A stretch of DNA of 64,000 bases from UBA2160 sp964588665 (GCA_964588665.1 CAZPQQ010000001.1:1-64000), one strand, 5' to 3'; shown: positions 52,047 through 61,327, counted from the stretch's first letter. Notes: a model not told the origin generated them from the letters alone. Translations and numbers: made by a program.

Positions 52047-52835
52047 TTACGAAATAGGCTTCACCGCGCGGAAGTTGATGCCCAGGGTGCCGTACTCGGC
52101 TGCGCTGGAGTCTTGCGGAGCGCCGCGGAATACGTCGGCGCGCCAGGTGATCTCGAAGTCCTCGAAGCCAGTTAGCCTCACGACTGCTGCTAGCTCTGCT
52201 TCCAGCAGAGCGCCGGCGATTCAACCGGTCCACAGGTCGATGTCTTCCTTTGCGGCAGCCGGCACCTCCATCGAGACCATGATGTCGCCGATCTGCATTC
52301 TGCCGCCGGGCTTGAGGACACGGTGCATCTCGCGGAAGGTCTCCATCTTGTCAGGGCAGAGGTTGATGACACCGTTCGAGATGACGACGTCGGCCCAGCC
52401 GTCGTCCACGGGCAACTTCTCGGCTAGCCCTTCGCGAAACTCTACGTTCGTGGCGCCTGACTTGGCCGCGCCTGCGGTGGCTTTGTCCAGCATCTCCGGC
52501 GTCATGTCCACGCCGACGACCTGCCCTTGCGCTCCCACAACGTGGGCCGCGATGAGGCTGTCTAACCCGGCGCCCGATCCGACATCGACCACATTCGATC
52601 CAGGCTCGATTGGACCCAGGGCGAACGGATTTCCGGTCCCCGCAAACGAGCTCAACGAACTCTCGGGTACGGCGTCGATCAGATCGTCTGAGTAACCCAG
52701 CAGACGGGCCAACCGTCTCCCGGTGTGAAAATGGAAGCCTTTGTCTGGATCCTCGGCTACGATTGCGTATTCGTCACGTATCGCGTCCCTCAGCGTGTCG
52801 AGATCCACGTTTGGAACGGCTGGGGCCTCTGCCAT
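52047..52835 (-). CDS. ArsM-like SAM-dependent methyltransferase, selenoprotein
   Basis: Read through the TGA at 52221-52223, the frame gives 262 residues. The class I methyltransferase core is clear: NVVDVGSGAGLDSLIAAHVV (motif I, about 82-101), VVGVDMTPEMLDKA, NVEFREGLAEKLPV, DVVISNGVINLCPDK and RVLKPGGRMQIGDI. After DIDLWTG comes Sec205, then IAGALLEAELAAVVRLTGFEDF, a good match to arsenite methyltransferases, where this position is a conserved cysteine (C-V/I-A/G-G-A) that binds trivalent arsenic. The protein ends NFRAVKPIS with TAA at 52047. A perfect hairpin follows the TGA. The ATG at 52835 follows GAGGAGGAAG. Conventional annotation would stop at residue 204. Arsenic or another metalloid is the likely but unproven substrate. 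Confidence 0.85.
52193..52223 (-). promoter_or_regulatory. UGA selenocysteine codon and bacterial SECIS hairpin of the ArsM-like gene
   Basis: On the minus strand, TGA (52223-52221), nine bases, then the perfect eight-base-pair hairpin GCTCTGCT-GGA-AGCAGAGC (52211-52193). The apical loop begins 17 bases after TGA with G first, satisfying the bacterial SECIS criteria. Confidence 0.75.
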
Positions 52836-53037
52836 GTGCCTCTTCCTCCTCGCGTCATGCGAACTGGCCTGATTCTGAGGGAATACTAGCACGGTGGAAG
52901 CGTCCGCGCTATCGACCGCACTCCGCCGAACCGAGCGGTCAACAGATGCGAAAACTGTCGCGACGCTTTCCCGCCGCCTGATACGATGGGCTCGCAACAA
53001 CTGTTGCCTTCACTGACGCTCAACCGGAGGGTTCGAT

Positions 53038-53747
53038 TTGCGCGTACGCAAGGTAGGCTCGATTACCTACTCGGTCAAAGACCAATGGAACAGCAAACGT
53101 GTTCGATTGCGCGTCACGCCCGAGCGAGGAGTCGAGGTCACCAGGCCGAAACGCTTCCCTCTGAAGGAGATCGACAAGTTCGTCCTGTCCAAACGCACAT
53201 GGATCGAGGAGGCCATGCAAGGCTACGAAAACAGCGGCAGAATCTGGCGCCTGACGAGGTGGTCTTGCACGCGATCGGACAGAAATGGACAGTGACCTAC
53301 AATCCCGAGAGCGACAACCCCGGATGCTCGCTCCACGAATACGACGACGAACTCCGCATCTCGGGCGACTTCGCGAACGCTACGCTGCTAACGAAGGTGC
53401 TGCGGATGTGGCTCAGCGGCAAAGGGCGCCAGCATCTGGTCCCGTGGCTAGACAGCGTCAGTGACGAGTTGGAACTGCCGTACGCTAAGGTTATCGTCAG
53501 AGGGCAGAAGACTCGATGGGGGAGCTGCTCCGGACGCAAGACGATCAGCCTGAACAGGAACCTGCTCTTCTTGGATCCGTCGCTGGCACGGTATGTCATG
53601 GTCCACGAGCTTAGTCACACGCTGCACCTGGACCACTCCTCGTCGTTTTGGCGCCGGCTTTCAGAACTGGAGCCGAACTGCCAGTCGCTGGACAAGGCGA
53701 CTAAATCGTCCCACGACCTTGTCCCTATCTGGGCGCGGATGGAGTAA
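53038..53747 (+). pseudogene. YgjP-type (DUF45/M48-like) zinc metallopeptidase with a -1 frameshift
   Basis: The TTG at 53038 behind CGGAGGG starts RVRKVGSITYSVKDQWNSKR, RVRLRVTPERGVEVTRP and FVLSKRTWIEEAMQ in one frame. The sequence then continues in the next frame (LRKQRQNLAPDEVVLHAIGQ, GQKTRWGSCSGRKTISLNRN, MVHELSHTLHLDHSSSFW, ending at 53747). The joint is near 53217-53222, where loss of one A from a CAAAGG-like string would explain it. HELSH with the later histidine is the zinc site of the YgjP/SprT-like family. With one base restored it would be a normal gene of about 236 residues; real mutation and sequencing error cannot be separated here. Confidence 0.7.
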
Positions 53748-53760
53748 GCCGGGCGCGGCC

Positions 53761-54861
53761 TCACGCCCGAAGGCTCGTCCGACGGCGGTTGGCCAACCAC
53801 ACGGCCAACGCTCCAAGCAGTGCGGTTAAGGTGATCAAGCCCCACGCCGACATCGATGGAATCGGGACTGTGTTGGCAGAAACGACGCTGACCTGGACTG
53901 TCGCGGTGTTGGAGCTCTCGTCTGAATCGGGCGCATCACCGGCAATGACGACCGTGCTGGACAGCGTGCCCGGCGTCGGGGTGTTGACCACGATGGTCGC
54001 GGTCGTGCTCGATCCGTTCAGCAGCGTGCCGAACTCACAACTCACGGCGCCGCCAGCTTCCGCACACCATCCTTGATCGGCGACGGCTGATACGAATGTC
54101 ACGCCGACCGGCAACGTACTCGACGCCATGACGCGCGACATGCCGTTCGGCCCGTTGTTCGTGACTGTCAGAGTGTAGGTGAGTTCAGTGCTGGTGGCCA
54201 ACTGATTCGACGCCACCGATAGGTCAACGTCAAGGTCCGAAGTAGGGTTGATGAAGATCCACTCCGTCGCCGATCCGGTCAACGACCCGCTGTCCGTGGC
54301 GGTCAACGTCACGAGGTGGTCGCCGTCCGTCAATGTGCTCGCCACGACCTCCAGGTTCTCGCCGAAGCCAAACGCACCGTCTCGATTCGAGCTCCACGCG
54401 AGACTGGTGCTGGCGAGCCGCCCGTCTTCGGGGTCGAGTGCCATGCCATCGAGGAACACCAGTTGCGTGTCAACGAACACCCCGCCGAGACCAGCGGAAA
54501 TGACGACCTCTGGGCGCGAATTCGCCACGGAGAACGGTGCATCCGAGTCGTCCTGGACTGCGTTGAAGCCGTCGGTTGCCATGACTCTCAGCACGCCATC
54601 GGTGCTGCTTCCCAACAAGTACGTCGCGATCTGGTAGCTCTTGTCCGGCCAATCGACAGCGATGGTCGCCCAGCTGAATCCTCCGTCCCTGCTGTACTGG
54701 ACATCGTAGGTGAGAGTGTCGCCGTCCGCGTCGCTGGCCGTCCACGTCAACGTCGTCGACGTGCCGCCGATAGTCTCGCCTCCGTTCGGGAACGTGACCT
54801 GGACCGTGGGCGCGTTCGAGCTTGCTGAGACCGAACCGATGGTGCTTCCTTGATATACCAC
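53761..54861 (-). CDS. C-terminal part of a broken giant surface protein (DUF11, IPTL-CTERM-like)
   Basis: The 366-codon frame from a GTG continues, in phase, the ORF that ends with TAG at 54889-54891; ANAAIDEARVVYQGS lies between. It holds a fibronectin-like repeat (VQVTFPNGGETIGG), an Ig-like segment, a DUF11 repeat (DLSVASNQLATSTELTYTLT), and a sorting tail VPIPSMSAWGLITLTALLG, then AVWLANRRR. This is close to IPTL-CTERM signals (motif, helix, Arg cluster). The protein was probably exported and anchored or processed at the cell surface. No signal peptide of its own. Confidence 0.65.
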   Translation of the reverse strand: MVYQGSTIGSVSASSNAPTVQVTFPNGGETIGGTSTTLTWTASDADGDTLTYDVQYSRDGGFSWATIAVDWPDKSYQIATYLLGSSTDGVLRVMATDGFNAVQDDSDAPFSVANSRPEVVISAGLGGVFVDTQLVFLDGMALDPEDGRLASTSLAWSSNRDGAFGFGENLEVVASTLTDGDHLVTLTATDSGSLTGSATEWIFINPTSDLDVDLSVASNQLATSTELTYTLTVTNNGPNGMSRVMASSTLPVGVTFVSAVADQGWCAEAGGAVSCEFGTLLNGSSTTATIVVNTPTPGTLSSTVVIAGDAPDSDESSNTATVQVSVVSANTVPIPSMSAWGLITLTALLGALAVWLANRRRTSLRA

Positions 54862-54888
54862 CCTCGCCTCGTCGATCGCGGCATTAGC

Positions 54889-57837
54889 CTAGACGAAGAT
54901 CTGGAAGGCGCCGATTGCCGGCTCAGTCACGCCCGGGGCGAAGCCGTGAGCCTCGTTGGGCTCGAACGACACCTGGCTCAGCACACCGTCCGCCTGATCG
55001 AGTAGCTGGAGCGTATAGTCACCGGTTGGAGGCGCCGGAGGGATCGTCGTGCTCGTGAGCAAGCCCAAATCCTCGAATTCGGCGGTATTGCCGGACAGGT
55101 CGATGGTCCCGCGCACCAGCAGATAGTCGGTGGGTGGACCTGGCGCCGCCGAAGTCACTGCTGTGCTAGGCGACCCGCTGCCGAACGTGCTGGTCATCGC
55201 CTGGTATATCGTTTCGTAATTGGCCTTGGATGGCCACGTCCAGGAGTCGACCTCTAACAGCGCGCAATAGCTCATCAGCGCGAAGTTGTGGTTCGCGTCG
55301 GCCACCTTGCCTGACAAGGCGTCGAGTCCGTAGATGATGTTGTCGGCGCCTTGGTCCATGGGACCCATCGTGGCGTAGGTAGATCCCTGGACCACGCCGC
55401 TGTACGGGAAATCCGCCGTGCCGGCGAGCGCAAACTCGCCGCACCATCCCTTCTTGAAGTTTTGCGGCCCAGCCCCCTGTGAGCTGTGCACGGCGTGCTC
55501 CCGGCCTAGCAGGTGGCCGGTCTCGTGCGCGGGGATGCGTCTTTCACGCCAGAAGTAATCGGGCGGAAAGATGTACCCGGCGGCGGATTTGCCCGGTACG
55601 TCCATCGCGAGGCCTAGCGGTTGTTCGCGCGCGAAGGGGACGTCGAACGGGAACTGACCGGACGGGTAACCAGGGTAGAGTGTCTCGAGCTCTTTGTCGT
55701 TTATCCCGCGGATGCCGCCGAAGTAGAGCCGCTGGCACCCTGTAGCCGAGCTGCAGCCGTCTTTTGCCCGCCTCTTTTCCTGCAGTGAGTTCATCCCGCT
55801 CAGGGTGCCCAGACCGATTGGAGCGCCGACCGACCCAAGGTTCATCTCGCTACGCTTCCAATCCAGGCGTTTTATCGGGAAGATCGATTCCAGTCTTTGA
55901 GCCTGCTCCGCCAATTCCGAAAAACTGGGCGCCCAATACCTGCCGTCCGCGGTCTTCCATTTGATCCCCACAAACATCACCTCGGGGACCGGCGACGTGC
56001 TGAACGTGGACGTGACTTTGCAGTCGCTCGGCGTGCTGGCGGACTCCAGGCATTCGATAGCGTGGTCCACGGATTCAAGTCGCAACTCGACAGTCCCGCT
56101 CCACCAGGCGCTGGGAAGCCTGAAGTTGAGGCTCGCTTCGAGTTCCGCGCGTCGGGCAGCGATGTCCGGCTTGGCGGTGATCTTGCCGAGCTTGTTCGTC
56201 GGTGTCAGCGGAGAGCCTGGCAGCTCGGAGCCGCTTCGGAATCCCCGCAACACCGCTTTGACCTCGCTCACGGGAGTGGCGCCTTTCGACTGGACGTGGG
56301 CACGAACAAAGGTTGTCTTGCCCTCTATCAGCCGCACGCTGTTGTTCCAGTCCTGGATCACCTGGACGACTTCGAGGCCGATCAACTCGACGACTGGGGC
56401 GCACATGGAGAACTCGGAAGTGTTGCCGTTCGGATCGGTCGCCGTGGCCGCAATCACGTGCCCCGCGGGGAGCGTAAACGACGAGAAGGTCTTCGAGAAC
56501 GTCGTCTCACCATTGGCGTCGGTAGTCACGTCATGCGAGCCAATGTAGGTCTTTCCTTCACCGTAATTCGATGCATCGCAGACGTCGTTCGCGAAGAACT
56601 CGAGGCGGAAGGCCTTGCTGGCCTCGCCTTCGAATCTGCCGTCAATGGTCGTGCTGCTGGAAGTTGCGACCTTCGTGATGATCGGGAAGTTCTGCAACCC
56701 GTTGGCGCCGCCGTCGGCATCGCCAACGTCGTTGGGCGTCTGTCCGCCCACGCCCAGGTCGATGCCGAGTTGCCTATTGCCGAATATCGAGTTCAATAGA
56801 ATGGAGTTGCCGGTTCCAGACAATTCGACAAACACACCGGCGCCGCCGTTGTTTGAGATCGTATTGGCCTGACCGGAGCTGGTTCCGCCCACGAAGCTGT
56901 TGGACGAGGCTTTTAGATGGACGCCATGTTGCCCGTTTTGTTCGACCAGGTTGCCCCGAACCTTTATTCCGGCGGCGCTCTCGACGAAGACTCCGGTGGA
57001 GTTGCTCTTTATCAGGTTGGCCGAAATCGTGGTGCTCGCCACCGTGCTGCCGACTGGCGCGTTGACGCCATTTGCCGACGTGGCGCCCTGAATGGTAAAC
57101 CCCGTTATCGTCACGTTGTCGGCGGTCACGTCGAATACGTGGTCCGATGCGCTCAGAGCGACCACGGTGGTCTTGTCTCTCCCCTGCATCGAAACGATGC
57201 TGAGCTCTTTGGTGACGTTCACGTTCTCTTGCATGGTGACCGGACAGACCTGGATCGTGTGACCGTTCACGGTGTCCGTGTCGTCGATAGCGGGTTGGAT
57301 GCTGGCGAACAACTCGTTGGTGTTGGAGTTCAACACCGGCGCCGCAAAGATGGAGCCGCTCACGATCTTTTGTGCCGGCGGCGGACTCTTGCTGTAGCTC
57401 GGGAAGTTGATCGCCGAAGCGGACACCCTGCCCGCGTCGGTGTCCACCGCGAAGTCCCGGACCATCGCGATCGGCGACATCGTGTCGACGAAGTCGTACA
57501 CCAGGAAGAACGTGAGACACTGTCCGGCCCCGATATGCTGGCCGTTGGTGCTCATCGTGATGCTGCCGTTGTCGGCGCTATAAGTGCCCGTGTCGAGCAG
57601 TTCGCCGGCGAGGCTCCCAAGATACAGGCGCACTTGCGAGATGTCGTCTTTGTCGTTGCCCGCGCCGGAGGCCTTGAACGTGATCGAGGACACCACCCAT
57701 TCGTCCACGATGTCCGCGCAAAGCGTGATCGGGATGACGGATTTGTTCTTGTTCACGACGTATGGGTTCGATGGGCACAGAGTCTGTGCGCCGGACGAGC
57801 CAGCCACGGTGAGGACCGGTTCGACCACGGGAATCAA
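54889..57837 (-). CDS. Middle part of the giant surface protein: beta-helix plus metzincin-like motif
   Basis: This 982-codon ORF opens with a TTG that overlaps the stop of the upstream frame. Order of parts: a repeat-like domain with NPYVVNKNKSVIPITLCAD (about 26-44); a right-handed beta-helix (NVTITGFTIQGATS to GGANGLQNFPIIT); an Ig-like region with VRLIEGKTTFVRAHVQSKG; and a metalloprotease-like region with HETGHLLGREH (about 768-778), the HExxHxxGxxH zinc site of metzincins. A C-terminal domain ends IGAFQIFV at TAG 54889-54891. It lacks a signal peptide, whereas the upstream piece has one, so the three pieces were probably one polypeptide. Confidence 0.65.
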   Translation of the reverse strand: MIPVVEPVLTVAGSSGAQTLCPSNPYVVNKNKSVIPITLCADIVDEWVVSSITFKASGAGNDKDDISQVRLYLGSLAGELLDTGTYSADNGSITMSTNGQHIGAGQCLTFFLVYDFVDTMSPIAMVRDFAVDTDAGRVSASAINFPSYSKSPPPAQKIVSGSIFAAPVLNSNTNELFASIQPAIDDTDTVNGHTIQVCPVTMQENVNVTKELSIVSMQGRDKTTVVALSASDHVFDVTADNVTITGFTIQGATSANGVNAPVGSTVASTTISANLIKSNSTGVFVESAAGIKVRGNLVEQNGQHGVHLKASSNSFVGGTSSGQANTISNNGGAGVFVELSGTGNSILLNSIFGNRQLGIDLGVGGQTPNDVGDADGGANGLQNFPIITKVATSSSTTIDGRFEGEASKAFRLEFFANDVCDASNYGEGKTYIGSHDVTTDANGETTFSKTFSSFTLPAGHVIAATATDPNGNTSEFSMCAPVVELIGLEVVQVIQDWNNSVRLIEGKTTFVRAHVQSKGATPVSEVKAVLRGFRSGSELPGSPLTPTNKLGKITAKPDIAARRAELEASLNFRLPSAWWSGTVELRLESVDHAIECLESASTPSDCKVTSTFSTSPVPEVMFVGIKWKTADGRYWAPSFSELAEQAQRLESIFPIKRLDWKRSEMNLGSVGAPIGLGTLSGMNSLQEKRRAKDGCSSATGCQRLYFGGIRGINDKELETLYPGYPSGQFPFDVPFAREQPLGLAMDVPGKSAAGYIFPPDYFWRERRIPAHETGHLLGREHAVHSSQGAGPQNFKKGWCGEFALAGTADFPYSGVVQGSTYATMGPMDQGADNIIYGLDALSGKVADANHNFALMSYCALLEVDSWTWPSKANYETIYQAMTSTFGSGSPSTAVTSAAPGPPTDYLLVRGTIDLSGNTAEFEDLGLLTSTTIPPAPPTGDYTLQLLDQADGVLSQVSFEPNEAHGFAPGVTEPAIGAFQIFV

Positions 57838-59675
57838 CTCGATTCGGTGACGTACTTGCCTCCGCTGCCGTAGAACTCGCCTTCACCGTAGAAGCCCATG
57901 CCTCCGTTCGTGTAAGCATAGGTGGTATTCGCGTCGACGACGAACGTCGCGATCTCACCCGACTCCGGCGCGAAAGCGACACCGACGGCGGGGATGTTCG
58001 TGGCGCCGCCCACAAACGCAGCCTTTGCGAAGACGTGGACGCTTCCCTGCGGCAGGGTCGCGATCACGTTGTCGCCGGACACCTTGATGTCCCATATCGT
58101 CGTGCTGGCTCCGCTGGCTGTGCCGACCAGCGAAGGGCTTGACGTATTTGACACGTCATACGCCTCGATGAACCAACCACTTTCGTCGAGCGTCCAGCTA
58201 GCGACGTACGCCTTCGTGCCGTCGACCCAAATCGAGATAGGCTTGCCTGAGGTCTGGAAGGTGTTCACCGAGGACGGCGCCGCCGCGTTGGACACGTCCA
58301 CGATCTGGACGCCGTGTGTGCTGCTGTTGGTGTAGTAGACGACGTAGACGAGGTTCCCGGAGTCTGGCACGAAGACGTTGTTGCCGAGTCCGGGCAGCGC
58401 AAATTCGCCGAGCTTGACTGGGTTGTTGGGATCGGTGACGTTCACGATCTCGAGCATCGACGTAGTCGACTGGTTCGGGTCCATGTATGGCACAAGGTAG
58501 GCCCGGTTGTTCTTGATCGACACCCGCCCGATGACGGCGCTGGCGGTGTAGCTCCCTTTTTGCTGCGGGCTGGTCGTCGCCGAGATGTCGTAGATATCGA
58601 GAACGCCGCTGGTGTCCGCCACGTACGCATAGCTGCCGTCGACCACGATGCGGTTGCTCCCGCTGGCGGTGAAGCTGTTGACGAGTTGGGGATTCGTCGG
58701 GTCGGCGAGGCTGTAACGCCAGACTTTCGACGCGTCCACCGAATAGAGGGCGCCGCCGCTGACGTACACGTTCTTGGCGTCCTGTTGGGTGCTGAACGTC
58801 TTCGTAACCGAAGGGCTCGCGGGCGTGGTGGCGTTGACGACCTGCAACCCGACATCACCGCCGGACCTGCCCAGATATACGATCGTGGACCCTGTAACAA
58901 CCTGGATTGACTCGATCCCGCCGTAGCCCGATGCCTGTGCGAGTTGACCGGCCTGGGTTGGAGAGCCTGGTGTCGAGACGTCGACGATGACGAGGGCGCC
59001 CCCGTCGGCGAGATACGCGTAGTCGCCGAGGACGTACGCTTCGGTGTACGTGCCTGTCGTGGGCGCGAACGTCCCTGCCAGCGTCGGGTTGCCCGGCGTC
59101 GTGACGTCGATTATCGACAGGCCTTTGTTGGAGCCTCCGAAGACGTACGCATAGCCCCCGGTTACGAACACACCTTCGGCGCCGACCACGGTGATGCTGC
59201 CGGCCTGTGAAGGTGAGGACGGATTGCTGATGTCCACCACGACGAGTTCGTTGCTCGCGCCGCCGAAGAATTCACCGGTCACGACGTAGGCGTACGTGCC
59301 GGTCGCGAAGACGTCGATGGTCGTGAGGTTCAGTGTGGAAACGACGGAGAGCGACGACGTGCTGGAATGGTCGACGGTCTTGAAGCCGTTGGCGCCTTCC
59401 TGAGCCATCACGATGTGCCCGCCGGAGAGGGACATGCCGTAGACGGTCTTGCCGGTCTGGCCAATCGTGCTGGAACTCATGCGCATCGGGCTGAACGGAT
59501 TCGAGATGTCGACCTGCTCAACCACGTTGACTAGATCGCCGAACGCGTACGCGACGTAGGCGACATCCCCGTTCGGGAGGACAATTCCGGGCTCGCCGGG
59601 AAAGCCGAGCGACGCTGCTTGCGTTGGCGTCGACGTGGATACGTCGACTATCGTAACGGTCTGTCCCTGACCCAA
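57834..59675 (-). CDS. N-terminal LVIVD beta-propeller part of the giant surface protein
   Basis: This 613-codon ORF contains many LVIVD-type repeats: VVDISNPSSPSQAGSI, LSIIDVTTPGNPTLAGTF, LVIVDVSTPGSPTQAGQL, IVDVSNAAAPSSVNTF and others, at least ten, giving one or two beta-propellers. The TTG at 59675 is not a natural start. In phase upstream of TAG 59682-59684 lie a signal peptide and the first propeller strand (see 59676-59855). At its 3' end the frame stops at 57836-57834 and the next part runs in another frame. Confidence 0.65.
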   Translation of the reverse strand: MGQGQTVTIVDVSTSTPTQAASLGFPGEPGIVLPNGDVAYVAYAFGDLVNVVEQVDISNPFSPMRMSSSTIGQTGKTVYGMSLSGGHIVMAQEGANGFKTVDHSSTSSLSVVSTLNLTTIDVFATGTYAYVVTGEFFGGASNELVVVDISNPSSPSQAGSITVVGAEGVFVTGGYAYVFGGSNKGLSIIDVTTPGNPTLAGTFAPTTGTYTEAYVLGDYAYLADGGALVIVDVSTPGSPTQAGQLAQASGYGGIESIQVVTGSTIVYLGRSGGDVGLQVVNATTPASPSVTKTFSTQQDAKNVYVSGGALYSVDASKVWRYSLADPTNPQLVNSFTASGSNRIVVDGSYAYVADTSGVLDIYDISATTSPQQKGSYTASAVIGRVSIKNNRAYLVPYMDPNQSTTSMLEIVNVTDPNNPVKLGEFALPGLGNNVFVPDSGNLVYVVYYTNSSTHGVQIVDVSNAAAPSSVNTFQTSGKPISIWVDGTKAYVASWTLDESGWFIEAYDVSNTSSPSLVGTASGASTTIWDIKVSGDNVIATLPQGSVHVFAKAAFVGGATNIPAVGVAFAPESGEIATFVVDANTTYAYTNGGMGFYGEGEFYGSGGKYVTESS

Positions 59676-59855
59676 ATACGCCTAGTTGCCCTGAACGGCC
59701 GCGGTGTTGACCCAACCGCCCAAATGACCGACGTTCTCGACGGTGAGGGTTCCGCCAACCGCGGTGGTCGTCGGGGTGAAGCGCACCAGCAACACGAGAA
59801 TCGTAGCGAGAACAAGGGTGAATGTCGCGATCCTGGTCATGGACCCGGTGACCAT
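59676..59855 (-). pseudogene. Signal peptide and first strand of the giant surface protein, cut off by TAG
   Basis: The ATG at 59855, just after CGGAGGGACA, begins MVTGSMTRIATFTLVLATIL, a signal peptide with cleavage near TTTA-VGG. It then reads ENVGHLGGWVNTAAVQGN and hits TAG (59682-59684); AYLGQGQTVTIVDVS follows in phase. Homologous repeats have GNYAY/GSYAYV here, so the TAG probably replaced a tyrosine codon. Confidence 0.6.
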
Positions 59856-60051
59856 TGTCCCTCCGCTTCACCTGATGTTCAGGCAAGACAGATCGCCCCG
59901 GACGCCTATGAGCGAGACATCCGGCGGCGAATGCCGAACCTCCTCCCACGCACACCTCGTCCACTCGGCCAGAGTATTGCACAACGAGACGCATCGCTCA
60001 ATAGTCAGGAGGCGCCGGATGAACAGACGACGCCCTGTCGCCATCCGGCGG

Positions 60052-61134
60052 CTACCTCCAAAGTTGGGCGCAGTCGAGCTCGAAGAAGGCGGCCATCGAA
60101 CGGTGGATCTGCGGCTCCCACACCCACCGGTGCGTTTCGCGAGACTCCGCGCCGGCGCACCATTCCGTCGCAACGTAGATGCTCTGGACAGCACATAGCA
60201 GGTAGTCGGACCAGAGCTGCTCCCATGGATAGCCGGTCACCCCGTTCGTCTGCAAAGTCGAGTGATACTTTTCGAGGATCGGAACCTCCAGCGACGCTCG
60301 TACGGTCGGTTCCCACCAGTGAACCATCATGTACGAGATGTCGCTGACACCGAGCCAGGTCGTGAGGCTCCAGTCGAAGGGCTGTCGGTCGATGATGTAT
60401 ACGGGCGCCTCATCGTCTCTGGGCACGAGCACGTTGGTCGGGTTAACGTCACCATGAATCAACGTGAAGCCGTTGCCGTCGTCGATCCTCTCGACCATCT
60501 TCCTCGGGTGGTTGTCGAACAGATCCGCCAGGGCGTCGGGCCAGGAGGCGTCCAGTTCAGCTCCAAACGCCTCCAGCATCGGATCGAGACCGTCTCTGGC
60601 CACGTCGACGTATCGCAAGATGTGCTCCGCGTCGTGGATCGGTTCGCCAGCTCGGTTCAGACGTTCGACATCCCACCAGTGGGCGTGCATCCTGTCGAGA
60701 CCCTCGGCCAAGGCAAGGCCGTACTCGAGCGTTGGCGCGCGACCCACCGCGGTGACGTGGGTGTCGGAATGGTCGTCCATCAGAATGTGATATCGGTCCG
60801 CTTCGGTTGAATACGCGGCGTCGTAGCTGCGAACGAGCGGGATGTCGTCCAGGCCAACGTAGTCGCGGGCGTAATAGCTGACCTCCGACGCGCCAAACAT
60901 TTCGTCACCCATGTCGGCGTTGACCATCTTCAAGAGGAGGTTGGCGGGCCGTTCACCACGCGCCTCGGCCGAGTATCGCACCTTGAGCTTGGCGACGGTC
61001 GAGAGCCTGCGCTCTTCAATGTCGACGTCGAATCCGGCGACGGCCCCGCCGACGAGCGCCCCGCTAGCGAAGAGCGTTGCCGTCAACCATTCGGGCGTCG
61101 CCTGGTCGATGCTCGTTACGACCGTGTCTGTCAT
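60052..61134 (-). CDS. Phosphotransferase family protein (aminoglycoside/ecdysteroid-kinase-like)
   Basis: This 360-residue protein kinase-like enzyme has an N-terminal lobe with LSTVAKLKVRYSAEA and LLLKMVN, and a catalytic lobe with FTLIHGDVNPTNVLVPRDD (HGDxxxxN) and VYIIDRQPFDWSL, where an IDRQ sequence stands for the usual D-x-D/E metal motif. Relatives include the EcKL and aminoglycoside phosphotransferase groups; the small-molecule acceptor is unknown. The ATG at 61134 is favoured over the long upstream extension. Divergent from the enoyl-CoA hydratase gene. Confidence 0.85.
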   Translation of the reverse strand: MTDTVVTSIDQATPEWLTATLFASGALVGGAVAGFDVDIEERRLSTVAKLKVRYSAEARGERPANLLLKMVNADMGDEMFGASEVSYYARDYVGLDDIPLVRSYDAAYSTEADRYHILMDDHSDTHVTAVGRAPTLEYGLALAEGLDRMHAHWWDVERLNRAGEPIHDAEHILRYVDVARDGLDPMLEAFGAELDASWPDALADLFDNHPRKMVERIDDGNGFTLIHGDVNPTNVLVPRDDEAPVYIIDRQPFDWSLTTWLGVSDISYMMVHWWEPTVRASLEVPILEKYHSTLQTNGVTGYPWEQLWSDYLLCAVQSIYVATEWCAGAESRETHRWVWEPQIHRSMAAFFELDCAQLWR

Positions 61135-61327
61135 TTGGCCCGTCCTTTGTGCGAGGCATGCCGAACGCGGGATCCGCACGCAAAGCAATTTCCAGTTTCC
61201 GGTGAGAGGGTGCACGGTAGCACTGAATGCGTGGGTGGTCAACCGAGCCGGCCCAACTGGATCACGGCGCATGTCGCCAACGTCGGGACATCACCCGCAA
61301 CTTTCATCGGTGATAATGCCAGGCGCT

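Noticed and set aside
54889..59684. TAG codons as recoded sense codons (pyrrolysine or reassigned amber)
   Set aside because: TAG ends ordinary genes nearby (DUF1800, DUF1501, NHL, ftsH), and the interrupted gene also has a frame change, so decay or error is simpler.
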